Part shown: positions 52,985 to 62,513 of the stretch, in pieces | How the letters are laid out: every line of letters begins with the position of its first letter | How positions within the stretch are numbered: position 1 is the stretch's first letter | From: an uncultured Desulfobacter sp. | Lineage (GTDB): Bacteria > Desulfobacterota > Desulfobacteria > Desulfobacterales > Desulfobacteraceae | Direction of reading: 5' to 3' | Assembly (NCBI RefSeq): GCF_963666675.1 | Contig: NZ_OY762929.1 | Coordinates: forward strand, 124,001-188,000 | Length of the DNA: 64,000 nucleotides | Made by a program: the position numbers and the translations under genes | Notes under the pieces: model-generated | The model's input: only the letters and a program-made list of their open reading frames with translations | Databases searched by the model: none | Told to the model about the DNA's origin: nothing

Positions 52985-53061
52985 GCCGGTATCTAAAGTT
53001 TCTTGAACAAGCGTTCAGTTATTTTAGACCTATAGATTCACAAAAAGGGGAGTTGTTTAAT

Positions 53062-54420
53062 ATGAGTATCATGACAGAGTACAGGCAAAAGTTGTCCACC
53101 GCAGCCAATGCCGTATCCGTTGTTAAATCAGGGGACTGGGTGGATTACGGCGCCTTTTTAACCGCACCTGAAACCCTTGATGCGGCCCTGGCCGGGCGAA
53201 TCCATGAACTCAACAATGTCAAGGTCAGGGCACTTGCCTTTCCGGGTATTGCCGCCGTGGCTGCTGCAGATCCGGGTGAAGGGCGAGTGATTTACAACTC
53301 CTGGCACTTCAGCGGCGGAGAACGAAAAATCCACGACACCGGGAACTGCCACTTCATTCCCTTCATTTACCACGAAGGTCCGTCCCATTATAAACAGAAT
53401 ATCAAAACCAACGTCTGTATGCTTAAAACGGCGCCCATGGACCGGTTCGGCTATTTTAACTTCGGAATTGCCAACTCCTTTCAACGTTCAATCATCGAAA
53501 ATGCAGATACCGTCATTGTGGAAGTGAATGAAAACATGCCCTGCTGCCTGGGTGGGGCCAACGAATCGGTTCACCTTCGTGATGTGGATTTTGTGGTGGA
53601 GACCGACAATAAACCCCTTGTGACCCTGCCTGATCCGGTGATTTCAGAGATAGATAAAAAAATTGCAGCAATGATCGTAAGCCAGGTTGAAGACGGCTCC
53701 TGCATTCAGCTCGGCATCGGCGGTATGCCCAACGCGGTGGGCAAAATGATTGCCCAGTCGGATCTCAAGGATTTAGGCGTTCACACTGAAATGCTTGCGG
53801 ATGCCTACCTGGATATGTATGAAGCAGGGAAAATAACCAATCTTAAAAAACGCCGGGACCCCGGACGCATGGTTTACACCTTTGCTTTAGGCAGCGCCCG
53901 CCTGTATGATTTTTTGAATAACAATCCTGTCTGTGCAAGTTTTTCCGTGGATTACACCAACAAGCTGAGCCATATATCCGACAACGACAAGACCGTCTCC
54001 ATCAACAACGCCATTGAGGTGGATCTTTACGGCCAGGTCTCTTCGGAGTCCTCGGGGTTCAGGCATCTGACGGGCACAGGCGGCCAGTTTGACTTTGCCT
54101 ACGGTGCCTACCACGCCCAGGGGGGCAAGTCGTTTATCTGCCTGAGTTCCACGGTCAAAGACCGGGCCGGCAAGGTTAAATCCAGGATCCGGCCGGTGTT
54201 TGATACAGGCTCCATTGTTACCCTGCCGCGAACCATCACCCACTATGTTGTCACGGAATACGGCATGGTCTCCCTGAAAGGTAAATCCACCTGGGAACGG
54301 GCCGAAGCCCTGATCAGCATCGCCCATCCGGACTTCAGGGACCAACTGATCCGGGATGCCGAGAAAATGCATATCTGGACCAGGAAAGACCAACATGAAA
54401 GGCCCTGTATCGTGGCCTGA
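53062..54420 (+). CDS. Acetyl-CoA hydrolase/transferase-family CoA-transferase
   Basis: 452 residues from ATG 53062, with AGGGGAG nine bases ahead; the longer frame to 52960 would cover the sigma-54 promoter. Two-domain CoA-transferase: QLGIGGMPNAVGKMIAQSDL, then GVHTEMLADAYLDM with Glu near 243, which corresponds to the catalytic Glu (238) of 4-hydroxybutyrate CoA-transferase, and GTGGQFDFAYGA, the oxyanion/CoA loop. It moves CoA between acetate and an acyl-CoA such as butyryl-CoA, so a fatty acid can be activated without ATP. First gene of the sigma-54-controlled operon. Confidence 0.92.
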   Translation: MSIMTEYRQKLSTAANAVSVVKSGDWVDYGAFLTAPETLDAALAGRIHELNNVKVRALAFPGIAAVAAADPGEGRVIYNSWHFSGGERKIHDTGNCHFIPFIYHEGPSHYKQNIKTNVCMLKTAPMDRFGYFNFGIANSFQRSIIENADTVIVEVNENMPCCLGGANESVHLRDVDFVVETDNKPLVTLPDPVISEIDKKIAAMIVSQVEDGSCIQLGIGGMPNAVGKMIAQSDLKDLGVHTEMLADAYLDMYEAGKITNLKKRRDPGRMVYTFALGSARLYDFLNNNPVCASFSVDYTNKLSHISDNDKTVSINNAIEVDLYGQVSSESSGFRHLTGTGGQFDFAYGAYHAQGGKSFICLSSTVKDRAGKVKSRIRPVFDTGSIVTLPRTITHYVVTEYGMVSLKGKSTWERAEALISIAHPDFRDQLIRDAEKMHIWTRKDQHERPCIVA

Positions 54421-54554
54421 CAGTTCGTCTTGAGTTGAAGATTTTTTACGGCCTTAAAACGCCGGCGTTCTATAAAAAAATGTTTTGGACCCCATGGGTG
54501 TAGACGCCCATGACCCTTGTAACCTTAAAAAGATTGTATAAAGGACAAAGTCTT

Positions 54555-56357
54555 ATGGCACAATTGATTGCAGATCGAAGGGATGTGGATTTCGTATTAC
54601 ACGAACAACTGGATGTGGGCAAACTGAGCAAGGATGAGCGCTTTGCCGAGTTCAAGAAAAAGACTGTTGATTTAATCGTAAGCGAAGCCAGAAACCTTGC
54701 AATTAAAGAGATCCTGCCTCTCCAGACGATCAGTGACGAAGGCTGTACGTTTAATGCCGGTGAAGTCAAAGTACCCGAGGCCTTTCACAGTGTATATGCC
54801 GCATATAATGAGGGTGAATGGCTGGGGATGACCGATGATCCAGAATGGGGCGGGCAGGGGATGCCCCATACCGTTGCCATGGCCGCCAACGAGTATTTTT
54901 ACGGGGCTTGCAACTCCTTTATGCTTTACAACATGCTCACCCACGGCGCGGCCAAACTTGTGGAAAAGTTCGGCACGGATGAGCAAAAGCAGATCTACCT
55001 TAAAAATATGCTGTCAGGAAAATGGTCAGGTACAATGCTTTTGACCGAGCCCAATGCGGGCTCCGACCTGGCCGCCGTGGAGGCTACGGCCAAACCCAAC
55101 GGAGACGGTACCTACTCTCTGTTCGGTAACAAAATTTTTATATCCGCCGGTGAGCACGACATGGTGGAAAACATCATCCATCCGGTTCTGGCCAGAATCG
55201 AAGGTGCACCCGAAGGCATCGCCGGTATTTCCCTGTTCCTGGCACCCAAATTCAGAGTAAACGCCGATGGCACTCCCGGTGAATTCAACGATGTGGTGTG
55301 TACGGGCATTGAGCATAAAATGGGTCTGCACGGCAATGCCACCTGTTCGTTGACCCTGGGCGGCAAATCCGGATGCATCGGCACCCTTTTGGGCCAGGAA
55401 AACAAAGGCGTGGCCGCCATGTTCGAGATGATGAATGAAGCCCGTCAGATGGTCGGGCTCCAGGGGTTTGCCAATGCGTCCGCTTCGTATACCTATTCCC
55501 TTAATTATGCCCGGGACCGGATTCAGTCCCGTGAACTCAAAGCCCCGGCCGGTTCAAAACCGGTATCCATCATTCACCATCCTGATGTGAAACGCCAGCT
55601 GATCACCATGAAGGCCTATGTGGAAGGGCTGCGCAGTCTCAATTACTTCTGCGCCATGTGCCATGACATGGTGGCGGTATCCACGGATGCGGACGAGAAA
55701 GCCCATTATGAATATTTACTGGAGGTCCTGACCCCCATCATTAAAGGTTACGGCACGGACAAATCCTTTGAGGTGTGCAACCAGGGTATCCAGATCTACG
55801 GTGGTTACGGCTTTATCGAGGAGTTCCCCGTGGCACAGCTGCTCAGGGATTCCAGGATTTTCATGCTCTACGAGGGCACCAACGGCATCCAGTCCATTGA
55901 TCTTCTGGGCCGTAAACTCTCCATGAAAAAAGGTGCGGCCTTCAACGCCCTGCTCGAAGAAATCAAAAAGACCTTTGCGCTTGCCAAAGAAGCCGAAGGC
56001 CTTGAAGATCTCACCGCCCGGCTGGAAGGATTCTTCAATACTTACACAGAGGTTGCTGCCGAACTGCAGGCCAAATCCAGGTCCGATGAATTTTTGACGG
56101 CCTATGCCTTTTCATATCCGTTCATGGAGGTCACAGGCGACCTTGCCATGGCCTGGATGCTGTTATGGCGGGCCGCAACAGCCACAGCCAACAAGGGCAA
56201 AAAGAAAAAAGACAATATGTTCTATGATGGACAGATCAAAACCGCCCGGTTTTTTATCAATCAGGCCCTTTCCACAACCGCAGGAAAATTGGATGCCCTT
56301 AAGGTCTTTGACAATGCGGTGGTTGAGATGGATGACGCTGCCTTTGGAAGCAAGTAG
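54555..56357 (+). CDS. Acyl-CoA dehydrogenase, large (600-residue) type
   Basis: 600 residues from ATG 54555 with AAAGGA eight bases ahead. FAD-dependent oxidation of acyl-CoA to trans-2-enoyl-CoA. The middle domain has the FAD-binding GTMLLTEPNAGSDLAAVEAT and ISAGEHD; the C-terminal helical domain has QIYGGYGFIEEFPVAQLLRD and the catalytic Glu in LYEGTNGIQSIDLLGRK. An additional C-terminal domain (about 130 residues) marks the long AcdA/FadE-like class. Electrons would pass to an ETF, not encoded here. The gap to the CoA-transferase is 134 bp. Confidence 0.93.
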   Translation: MAQLIADRRDVDFVLHEQLDVGKLSKDERFAEFKKKTVDLIVSEARNLAIKEILPLQTISDEGCTFNAGEVKVPEAFHSVYAAYNEGEWLGMTDDPEWGGQGMPHTVAMAANEYFYGACNSFMLYNMLTHGAAKLVEKFGTDEQKQIYLKNMLSGKWSGTMLLTEPNAGSDLAAVEATAKPNGDGTYSLFGNKIFISAGEHDMVENIIHPVLARIEGAPEGIAGISLFLAPKFRVNADGTPGEFNDVVCTGIEHKMGLHGNATCSLTLGGKSGCIGTLLGQENKGVAAMFEMMNEARQMVGLQGFANASASYTYSLNYARDRIQSRELKAPAGSKPVSIIHHPDVKRQLITMKAYVEGLRSLNYFCAMCHDMVAVSTDADEKAHYEYLLEVLTPIIKGYGTDKSFEVCNQGIQIYGGYGFIEEFPVAQLLRDSRIFMLYEGTNGIQSIDLLGRKLSMKKGAAFNALLEEIKKTFALAKEAEGLEDLTARLEGFFNTYTEVAAELQAKSRSDEFLTAYAFSYPFMEVTGDLAMAWMLLWRAATATANKGKKKKDNMFYDGQIKTARFFINQALSTTAGKLDALKVFDNAVVEMDDAAFGSK

Positions 56358-56385
56358 CCGCTATTTTTAACCAAGGAGAAACCTT

Positions 56386-57681
56386 ATGAAAGATGTCGTA
56401 ATCGTCAGCGGTGCCCGTACTGCCATCGGCAGTTTTGGCGGGGTATTGAAAACCGTCTCATCCGTGGATCTGGGTGCTGTGGTGATCCGGGCTGCCATGG
56501 AAAGGGCAGGGCTTCGGCCTGACGTCAGTGACGAGATGCTGGCCTTTGCACCGGATAAACTCAGAGACCGGGGCAAGACTGAGCTGGAAGAGAAGTATGG
56601 AAATTGGAACACCGATGCCGCCCCCGTTGCGGTGGACGAGGTGATCATGGGCAATGTGCTCCAGGCAGGGCAGGGCCAAAGCCCCGGCCGGCAGGCCATG
56701 ATCCGGGCGGGGATTCCCAAGGAAACCTATGGCTTTACGGTAAATAAAATATGCGGGTCAGGGCTTAAGTCCATTGCCATTGGGGCTTCTTCCATCATGA
56801 GCGGCCAGGCCGATGTGGTGATTGCCGGGGGCCAGGAGAGTATGAGCAACGCACCCATGGCCATGACCCGCGCCCGGTGGGGATACCGCATGGAGGTGAC
56901 CGGAAAAGGGGATATCTATGACCTGATGGTGTATGACGGTCTCTATGAGATTTTCAACGGATACCACATGGGCGTGACCGCTGAAAATATTGCCGAACTT
57001 TATGATATCTCCCGGCACGACCAGGACAAGCTCTCGTGTCTGAGCCATGCAAGGGCCCGTGAGGCCATTGCCAACGGCACCTTCAAAGAGGAGATTGTGC
57101 CGGTGACCACCCGTACCCGCAAGGCCGAGGTGATTGTGGACACCGATGAGCGGCCCATGGAGACCTCCATGGAAAAGATGGCCAAGATGAAACCTGTTTT
57201 CAAAAAGGACGGGTCGGTTACGGCGGGCAATGCATCGGGCATTAATGATGGGGGCGCGGCTGTGGTTATGATGAGTGCTGACAAGGCCAAGGAATTGGGG
57301 CTGACACCCTATGTCAAGATTAAAGGGTTTGCCACGGGCGGCGTGGACCCGGCATACATGGGACTTGGACCCATTCCTGCCGTTCGCCGGGTGTTGAAAT
57401 CCACCGGCATGTCCATGAACGACATGGACATCATTGAGCTGAACGAGGCGTTTGCCGCCCAGGCTTTGGGGTGCATGATCGAGCTGGACATTGATCCCGA
57501 ATTTGCCAACCAGCTGGGCAGCGGAATCTCCCTGGGTCACCCCATTGGGTGCACCGGCGCACGCCAGATGGTGACCTTGATCCATGAGATGAAGCGCAAA
57601 GGCTACGGCACAGGGCTTGTCTCCATGTGTATCGGCGGGGGGATGGGAATGGCCATGGTCGTGGAGAATATAAGCAAATAA
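56386..57681 (+). CDS. Acetyl-CoA C-acetyltransferase (thiolase)
   Basis: 431 residues. Catalytic residues: Cys 123 in NKICGSGLKSIAIG, His 385 in GHPIGCTGARQM and Cys 415 in MCIGGGMGMAMV. It splits 3-ketoacyl-CoA with CoA to acetyl-CoA. Longer than the usual 390-395 residues because of an insert of about 35 residues near 50-85 (FAPDKLRDRGKTELEEKYGN). Ribosome site AAGGAGA. Follows the dehydrogenase by 28 bp in the same operon. Confidence 0.95.
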   Translation: MKDVVIVSGARTAIGSFGGVLKTVSSVDLGAVVIRAAMERAGLRPDVSDEMLAFAPDKLRDRGKTELEEKYGNWNTDAAPVAVDEVIMGNVLQAGQGQSPGRQAMIRAGIPKETYGFTVNKICGSGLKSIAIGASSIMSGQADVVIAGGQESMSNAPMAMTRARWGYRMEVTGKGDIYDLMVYDGLYEIFNGYHMGVTAENIAELYDISRHDQDKLSCLSHARAREAIANGTFKEEIVPVTTRTRKAEVIVDTDERPMETSMEKMAKMKPVFKKDGSVTAGNASGINDGGAAVVMMSADKAKELGLTPYVKIKGFATGGVDPAYMGLGPIPAVRRVLKSTGMSMNDMDIIELNEAFAAQALGCMIELDIDPEFANQLGSGISLGHPIGCTGARQMVTLIHEMKRKGYGTGLVSMCIGGGMGMAMVVENISK

Positions 57682-57711
57682 AAACTGATTTGACGAAAGG
57701 TCTTGAAAAAG

Positions 57712-58554
57712 ATGAATAAAATATGTGTCATCGGTGCCGGTACCATGGGTGCCGGCATTGCCCAGGTGTTTGCCGTCAATGGTTATATGGTGGTATTGCG
57801 GGATATTGAGCAGGATTTTGTCAACAACGGCATTTCGATCATTGCTAAAAATTTGAACCGCATGGCGGCCAAGGGAAAATTGGAAGAGGTGATGATCCAG
57901 CCGATTCTTGCCCGGATCATCGGCACCACAGATCCTGAAAATGCCCGGGATTGTGATCTTGTGGTGGAAGCTGCCGTGGAAAACATGAAGATCAAAAAAC
58001 AGATTTTCAGTGAACTTGACACTATCTGTAAACCGTCAACCATCCTGGCCTCCAACACCTCTTCCCTTTCCATCGCCGAGGTGGCCACGGCCACAAAGCG
58101 TCCGGACAAGGTGATCGGGATGCACTTTTTTAACCCGGCACCTGTCATGGCGCTCATTGAGATTATTAAAGGGGTTGCCACATCCGAGGAAACCTTTGAC
58201 GCGGTGAAGGCCTTGGCCCTGGATCTTGGCAAGGAGCCGGTCCAGGTGGATGAAGCACCGGGATTTGTGGTGAACCGCATATTGATTCCCATGATCAACG
58301 AAGCGGCCGCCATCTATGCCGAAGGCGTTGCCAGTGCCCAGGATATTGATACGGCCATGAAACTGGGTGCCAACCACCCCATAGGCCCCCTGGCATTGGG
58401 CGACCTGGTCGGTCTGGACGTCTGCCTGGCCATCATGGATGTGCTTTACGACGAATTTAAGGACTCCAAGTACAGGGCCACACCCCTGCTGCGAAAATAT
58501 GTCCGTGCCGGACGGCTCGGCCGAAAAAGCGGAAAAGGGTTTTATGAGTATTAA
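57712..58554 (+). CDS. 3-hydroxybutyryl-CoA dehydrogenase
   Basis: 280 residues from ATG 57712. NAD-binding GAGTMGAGIAQ (GxGxxG at 8-13), LVVEAAVENMKIKKQIFSEL, catalytic His in IGMHFFNPAPVM, and the C-terminal domain with NRILIPMINEAAAIYAEGVA and GRLGRKSGKGFYEY. Oxidises (S)-3-hydroxyacyl-CoA to the keto form for the thiolase. Last gene of the operon; the enoyl-CoA hydratase needed between the dehydrogenase steps is not in the window. Confidence 0.95.
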   Translation: MNKICVIGAGTMGAGIAQVFAVNGYMVVLRDIEQDFVNNGISIIAKNLNRMAAKGKLEEVMIQPILARIIGTTDPENARDCDLVVEAAVENMKIKKQIFSELDTICKPSTILASNTSSLSIAEVATATKRPDKVIGMHFFNPAPVMALIEIIKGVATSEETFDAVKALALDLGKEPVQVDEAPGFVVNRILIPMINEAAAIYAEGVASAQDIDTAMKLGANHPIGPLALGDLVGLDVCLAIMDVLYDEFKDSKYRATPLLRKYVRAGRLGRKSGKGFYEY

Positions 58555-58680
58555 TATCGGCTGAAAAATGCATTTGGTGTTTTGGTTTTTCATCTATGAT
58601 AACAGTAAATCACAGAAACCACCAAAGCTTGATTTCTAAATCTTAAATGAGATGAATCAAAATCACCTCACCCTTCGGGA

Positions 58681-58725
58681 GCCTCCTGTGGCCGCAAATT
58701 TGGTCATAGGGGGCTTGCATTTTTT
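58681..58725 (+). terminator. terminator of the beta-oxidation operon
   Basis: GCCTCCTGTGGCC (58681-58693) pairs with GGTCATAGGGGGC (58702-58714) over 13 positions with some G-U pairs, then a run of six T at 58720-58725. Confidence 0.75.
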
Positions 58726-60899
58726 CAGGTATAAACTTGTAGAGATTCCCAGGACATCGGTTTGGCAATAAAATAGCCCTGGGCGCTGCCGCAGGAAAAA
58801 TTCGCCAGTTGGTCCAGCTGTGATTGGGTTTCCACCCCTTCTGCCACAGTGGATAGGTTTAGTGAGTTGGCCAGGGCCAGAATGGACTTAACTATTTCCC
58901 GACTCTCTTTCTGCTGTTCCATGGCGTTGATAAAGGAACGGTCAATTTTGATCTGGTCAATGGGAAATTGCTGCAAATACGACAGCGATGAGTAGCCTGT
59001 GCCGAAATCATCAATGGCCAATTTGACCCCAAGATCACGCAGAACATATAGTTTTTTTAGGGCTTGTTGTGTATGTTCCATTAAAAGGGACTCTGTGAAC
59101 TCAAGTTTGATGTCCTGGGGGGATAGCCCGGATTTTGAAATTTCGCCTTTAAGTTTGTCGGCAAAGTCATTCTGCAGGAATTGTCTGATGGATACATTAA
59201 CATTCATAGTTAGTGACCTGCCGGTTTTTTTCTTTAATTGCAGAAGTTTGTTGCACCCCTCCTGAATGACCCAGTCCCCTATGGGAAGAATCAGACCGGT
59301 CTCCTCTGCGATGGAGATGAACTGGCCCGGTTGCACCACACCCCGACGGGGATGGCGCCAGCGAATCAATGCCTCAAATCCTTCCAGAACTTTTGACTTA
59401 ATGTTTATAATGGGTTGAAAATATAGTACAAGTTCGTTTCGCTCCAAGGCCTTTCTCAGTTCTGTTTCAATGGTAAGACACGTGAGAGCGCTTTCGTGCA
59501 TCCGGCTTGAAAAGAACTGGAACTGGGCTTTGCCTGAATCCTTGGCATGGTACATGGCAAGGTCGGCATCCCGGATCAGGCTGTCACCCTTATCATATTT
59601 CAATGTCTGGTTCACCACCCCGATGCTGGCGGAAATCCGGACGTCCTGCCCGTTAATGATGAAAGGGGATGCGGCCGCCTTTGTTATACGTTCGGCGATG
59701 GTGGATATCTGATCATCGGAGTCGACATCTGAAAGCAGGATGGCAAACTCGTCTCCGCCCAGCCGGGCAAAAAGGTCATTGTTCCGCAAGCACACCTTGA
59801 TTTTTTCAGCCACCATTTTTAAAAGCTGGTCCCCGGCCTGGTGTCCTAAAGAGTCATTGACATTTTTAAAGCGGTCCAGATCTATAAGAAGAACAGCGAA
59901 CCTGAAGTTTAATTTTTTTTTCTGCATCGACAAAAAGGTGTCAAGTTGTTCGGTGAAATACCGTCGGTTGGCAATCCCGGTCAGGGCATCATGGAATGCC
60001 TGATGGTGCAGTTTTTGTTCGAACAGTTTTCGTTGGGTAATGTCTTCAAAAAAAATAAACACGGCCTGGACAACACCATCAATTTTAATCGGATAAGCCA
60101 GGGCCGAAACCTGAATGTTGTATCCTTTTTTATGCCGGTATCCTGTTTCTGTTTTGCCGGTTCGGCCCGCCAGTGCTTTTTGTACAAGATCTTTAATTTT
60201 CTCCCGGGCCTGTTCTCTGGCGTTGCTTGCGGGGAATTCATTGAGAACAAGGTCTGAATGTGTATATCCAAACAAGTCAGAAAAGCTTTTGTTGCTGTTG
60301 AGTACTTTTTTATCCCTGCCGATCAAGACGATACCGTAAGGCGAATTCATGAACAGCTCCCTGAAATAGGCCTGGCTTTTGTGGGCCTGCTCGGACGTGT
60401 TTTTAAGATCCCCCTGCACCTGTATCCGCTTTTGTTTTTCTTTGACCAGGGCCTTTTGGGAGTGTTTCACCTTGTGCGATTTTTTTTTCACCATCCAGGA
60501 CAGCTGGTCCCTGTAGCGCTTGAGCTCAAGCTGGGATTTGATGCGGGCAAGGGTAATGGGGGCATTGACCGGTTTTCTGATATAATCCACAGCCCCCATC
60601 TCAAATCCCATGGCTTCATCTTCATCTTCAACTTTAGCGGTTACAAAAATAATGGGTATGTGGCTGGTGTCCTGGTTGGATTTCAAAAGCCTTGCCACCT
60701 CGTAGCCGTCCATTTCGGGCATCATGATATCAAGCAGAATCAGATCGGGGATTTCTCCGGAATTGACGATATCAAGGGCCATGTGACCGCTGATGGCCAC
60801 ACAGATGTCATAATCCCGGGAAAGAATACCCCCTAGCACGTCTATGTTGGCCGGGGTATCGTCAACAATTAGGATTTTTTCCTTTATGCAATCGATCAT
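58725..60899 (-). CDS. Response regulator-PAS-GGDEF-EAL protein (c-di-GMP turnover)
   Basis: 724 residues. Receiver domain (6-125) with LLDIMMPEMDGYE (phospho-Asp) and KP, a coiled linker, PAS (about 180-300), GGDEF domain (about 305-460) with RLGGDEFAILLSDV, and EAL domain (about 475-720) with FEALIRWRHP, LEFTESLLM, IDDFGTGYSSLSYL and the AEGVETQSQLDQL end. Both catalytic motifs are kept, so it may make and break c-di-GMP. It begins 39 bp after the histidine kinase gene, which is its likely partner. Ribosome site AAGGAAG. Confidence 0.95.
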   Translation of the reverse strand: MIDCIKEKILIVDDTPANIDVLGGILSRDYDICVAISGHMALDIVNSGEIPDLILLDIMMPEMDGYEVARLLKSNQDTSHIPIIFVTAKVEDEDEAMGFEMGAVDYIRKPVNAPITLARIKSQLELKRYRDQLSWMVKKKSHKVKHSQKALVKEKQKRIQVQGDLKNTSEQAHKSQAYFRELFMNSPYGIVLIGRDKKVLNSNKSFSDLFGYTHSDLVLNEFPASNAREQAREKIKDLVQKALAGRTGKTETGYRHKKGYNIQVSALAYPIKIDGVVQAVFIFFEDITQRKLFEQKLHHQAFHDALTGIANRRYFTEQLDTFLSMQKKKLNFRFAVLLIDLDRFKNVNDSLGHQAGDQLLKMVAEKIKVCLRNNDLFARLGGDEFAILLSDVDSDDQISTIAERITKAAASPFIINGQDVRISASIGVVNQTLKYDKGDSLIRDADLAMYHAKDSGKAQFQFFSSRMHESALTCLTIETELRKALERNELVLYFQPIINIKSKVLEGFEALIRWRHPRRGVVQPGQFISIAEETGLILPIGDWVIQEGCNKLLQLKKKTGRSLTMNVNVSIRQFLQNDFADKLKGEISKSGLSPQDIKLEFTESLLMEHTQQALKKLYVLRDLGVKLAIDDFGTGYSSLSYLQQFPIDQIKIDRSFINAMEQQKESREIVKSILALANSLNLSTVAEGVETQSQLDQLANFSCGSAQGYFIAKPMSWESLQVYT

Positions 60900-60938
60900 T
60901 GGTTTCTTCCTTTTGGGGCGTCTGTTTTTGTTATCTTG

Positions 60939-62513
60939 TTAAGATAGGTGGTTTCGGATTTCGGCTTCCAGGGATTCAAAGGTTTTGCGGGCATTGGGGA
61001 AATCAAAGTGTTTGATTTGAAGGGCCAGGGTATTGGCATTCTCGGCAAAAACGGTGCCTGCCAGCTTTTTTGTGAGTGCTGCCGCATGCAGCTTGGCATC
61101 CAGGCTGTTTTTATTGAGCAATGTACCCATTTTTGTGATCATCTCTATCACCTGATCGCAAAGTTTTTGTTCCGCATCAGGTCCGGTATCCCCGGACCTT
61201 TCGTCTATCTTTTTATTCACTGCGGTGTCCGTTTCGCAGGTCCGGTGAAATTGTCTTCCCATCTTCACCGTCCCGGTGTTAAGATCCGGTTGCTTGGGTT
61301 TATACGTTTTTTTATTTTGTAATGCGTGTTGGTCTGCTGCAGCCAAATGACTTGCCATCCGGCGTTGGGTAAGGATGGTAAAGGAAAAACACGAGCCCTT
61401 TCCTTTGGTGCTGGATACGAAAATCTGTCCGCCCATCAATTCTACCAGGTTTTTTGATATGGCCAGCCCCAGGCCGGTACCGCCGAATTTTCTGGCGGTT
61501 GACCCATCTTCCTGGGTGAATGCATGAAAAAGCGTATCCAGTGCCTGTTGATCCATACCAATACCGGTATCATGAATGGAAATTTCCAGATAAACGCCCT
61601 CATCGTTTTCCTGGTCCCGGGCGGTGATCCGGATCAGAATCTCTCCTTGGTGGGTGAATTTTACCGCATTGGATACCAGATTGGTTATTACCTGTTTTAA
61701 ACGTAGGGGATCGGTTTCTATTTGAGACGGCACATTTTCATGGATATCCGTGATCAGTTTTACTGATTTTTGGGCAACGCCGGGTTTAAAAATATCGATG
61801 ACTTCCTCGATAAGATTTTGCAAGTTCACCGGAACCTGCTCGATGCTAAGCTTTCCTGCATCTATTTTTGAAAAATCAAGGACGTTGTTAATGATTTTTA
61901 ATAAATCCTTTGACGATGTATTGATGATGCTTGCGTACTCATTCATCTGGGGCGGGAGGCCGGCTTTGCGCATGAGATCGCTTATGCCGATGATGGCATT
62001 CATGGGTGTCCGGATTTCGTGGCTCATGTTGGCAAGGAATTGACTTTTCGCATTGGACGATGCTTTGGCTGCATCCCGGGCGATCCGGAGTTCGTCGTTG
62101 GTGGTTTCAAGTTCCCGGGTGCGTTTTGCCACTTGTTTTTCCAGCATGACCTCCCTGAGTTCAATCTGGCGGACCATCCAGTTCATGCTGCGCATCAGGA
62201 AGATTAATTCATTTTCATCTTCTGGTTCAAGCGGTTCATTCGGGGTCTCAAAATATCTGTAGTTGCCGTGTTTTATATCCAGGCACAGGGAGGCGATTTG
62301 CTCTACCTGCCTGAAACAAAGCCATTGAAGCCCAAAAGGAAAAGGACTGAATCTGGCATTGAAAAGTATCAGGCATGTACAGATGGTCAAAGCAATTTGA
62401 AAGGAGGCATCGTAAAAAAAGGATGTATTCCTGGTAAAAAAAATAATCACCATCACCGGGAGCAACATGTGCAGTGAGGAGAGCAGCCGATACTTGGTTT
62501 TTACTCTGAGCAT
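60939..62513 (-). CDS. Membrane sensor histidine kinase
   Basis: 524 residues. Two hydrophobic segments (about 10-26 and 38-52), a HAMP-like region, a short coiled coil, HisKA with FLANMSHEIRTPMNAIIG (His 164), HATPase with NLVSNAVKF, DTGIGM and GGTGLGLAISKNLVELMGG. The last 130 residues are a variable linker plus a helical Hpt-like segment (LLNKNSLDAKLHAAALTKKL and FDFPNARKTF) without a phosphorylatable His. No receiver domain is fused. It should phosphorylate the receiver of the adjacent GGDEF-EAL protein. Confidence 0.93.
   Translation of the reverse strand: MLRVKTKYRLLSSLHMLLPVMVIIFFTRNTSFFYDASFQIALTICTCLILFNARFSPFPFGLQWLCFRQVEQIASLCLDIKHGNYRYFETPNEPLEPEDENELIFLMRSMNWMVRQIELREVMLEKQVAKRTRELETTNDELRIARDAAKASSNAKSQFLANMSHEIRTPMNAIIGISDLMRKAGLPPQMNEYASIINTSSKDLLKIINNVLDFSKIDAGKLSIEQVPVNLQNLIEEVIDIFKPGVAQKSVKLITDIHENVPSQIETDPLRLKQVITNLVSNAVKFTHQGEILIRITARDQENDEGVYLEISIHDTGIGMDQQALDTLFHAFTQEDGSTARKFGGTGLGLAISKNLVELMGGQIFVSSTKGKGSCFSFTILTQRRMASHLAAADQHALQNKKTYKPKQPDLNTGTVKMGRQFHRTCETDTAVNKKIDERSGDTGPDAEQKLCDQVIEMITKMGTLLNKNSLDAKLHAAALTKKLAGTVFAENANTLALQIKHFDFPNARKTFESLEAEIRNHLS

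Noticed and set aside
56758..57585. 275-codon minus-strand frame inside the thiolase gene
   Set aside because: Antisense shadow; the thiolase catalytic residues are complete on the plus strand.
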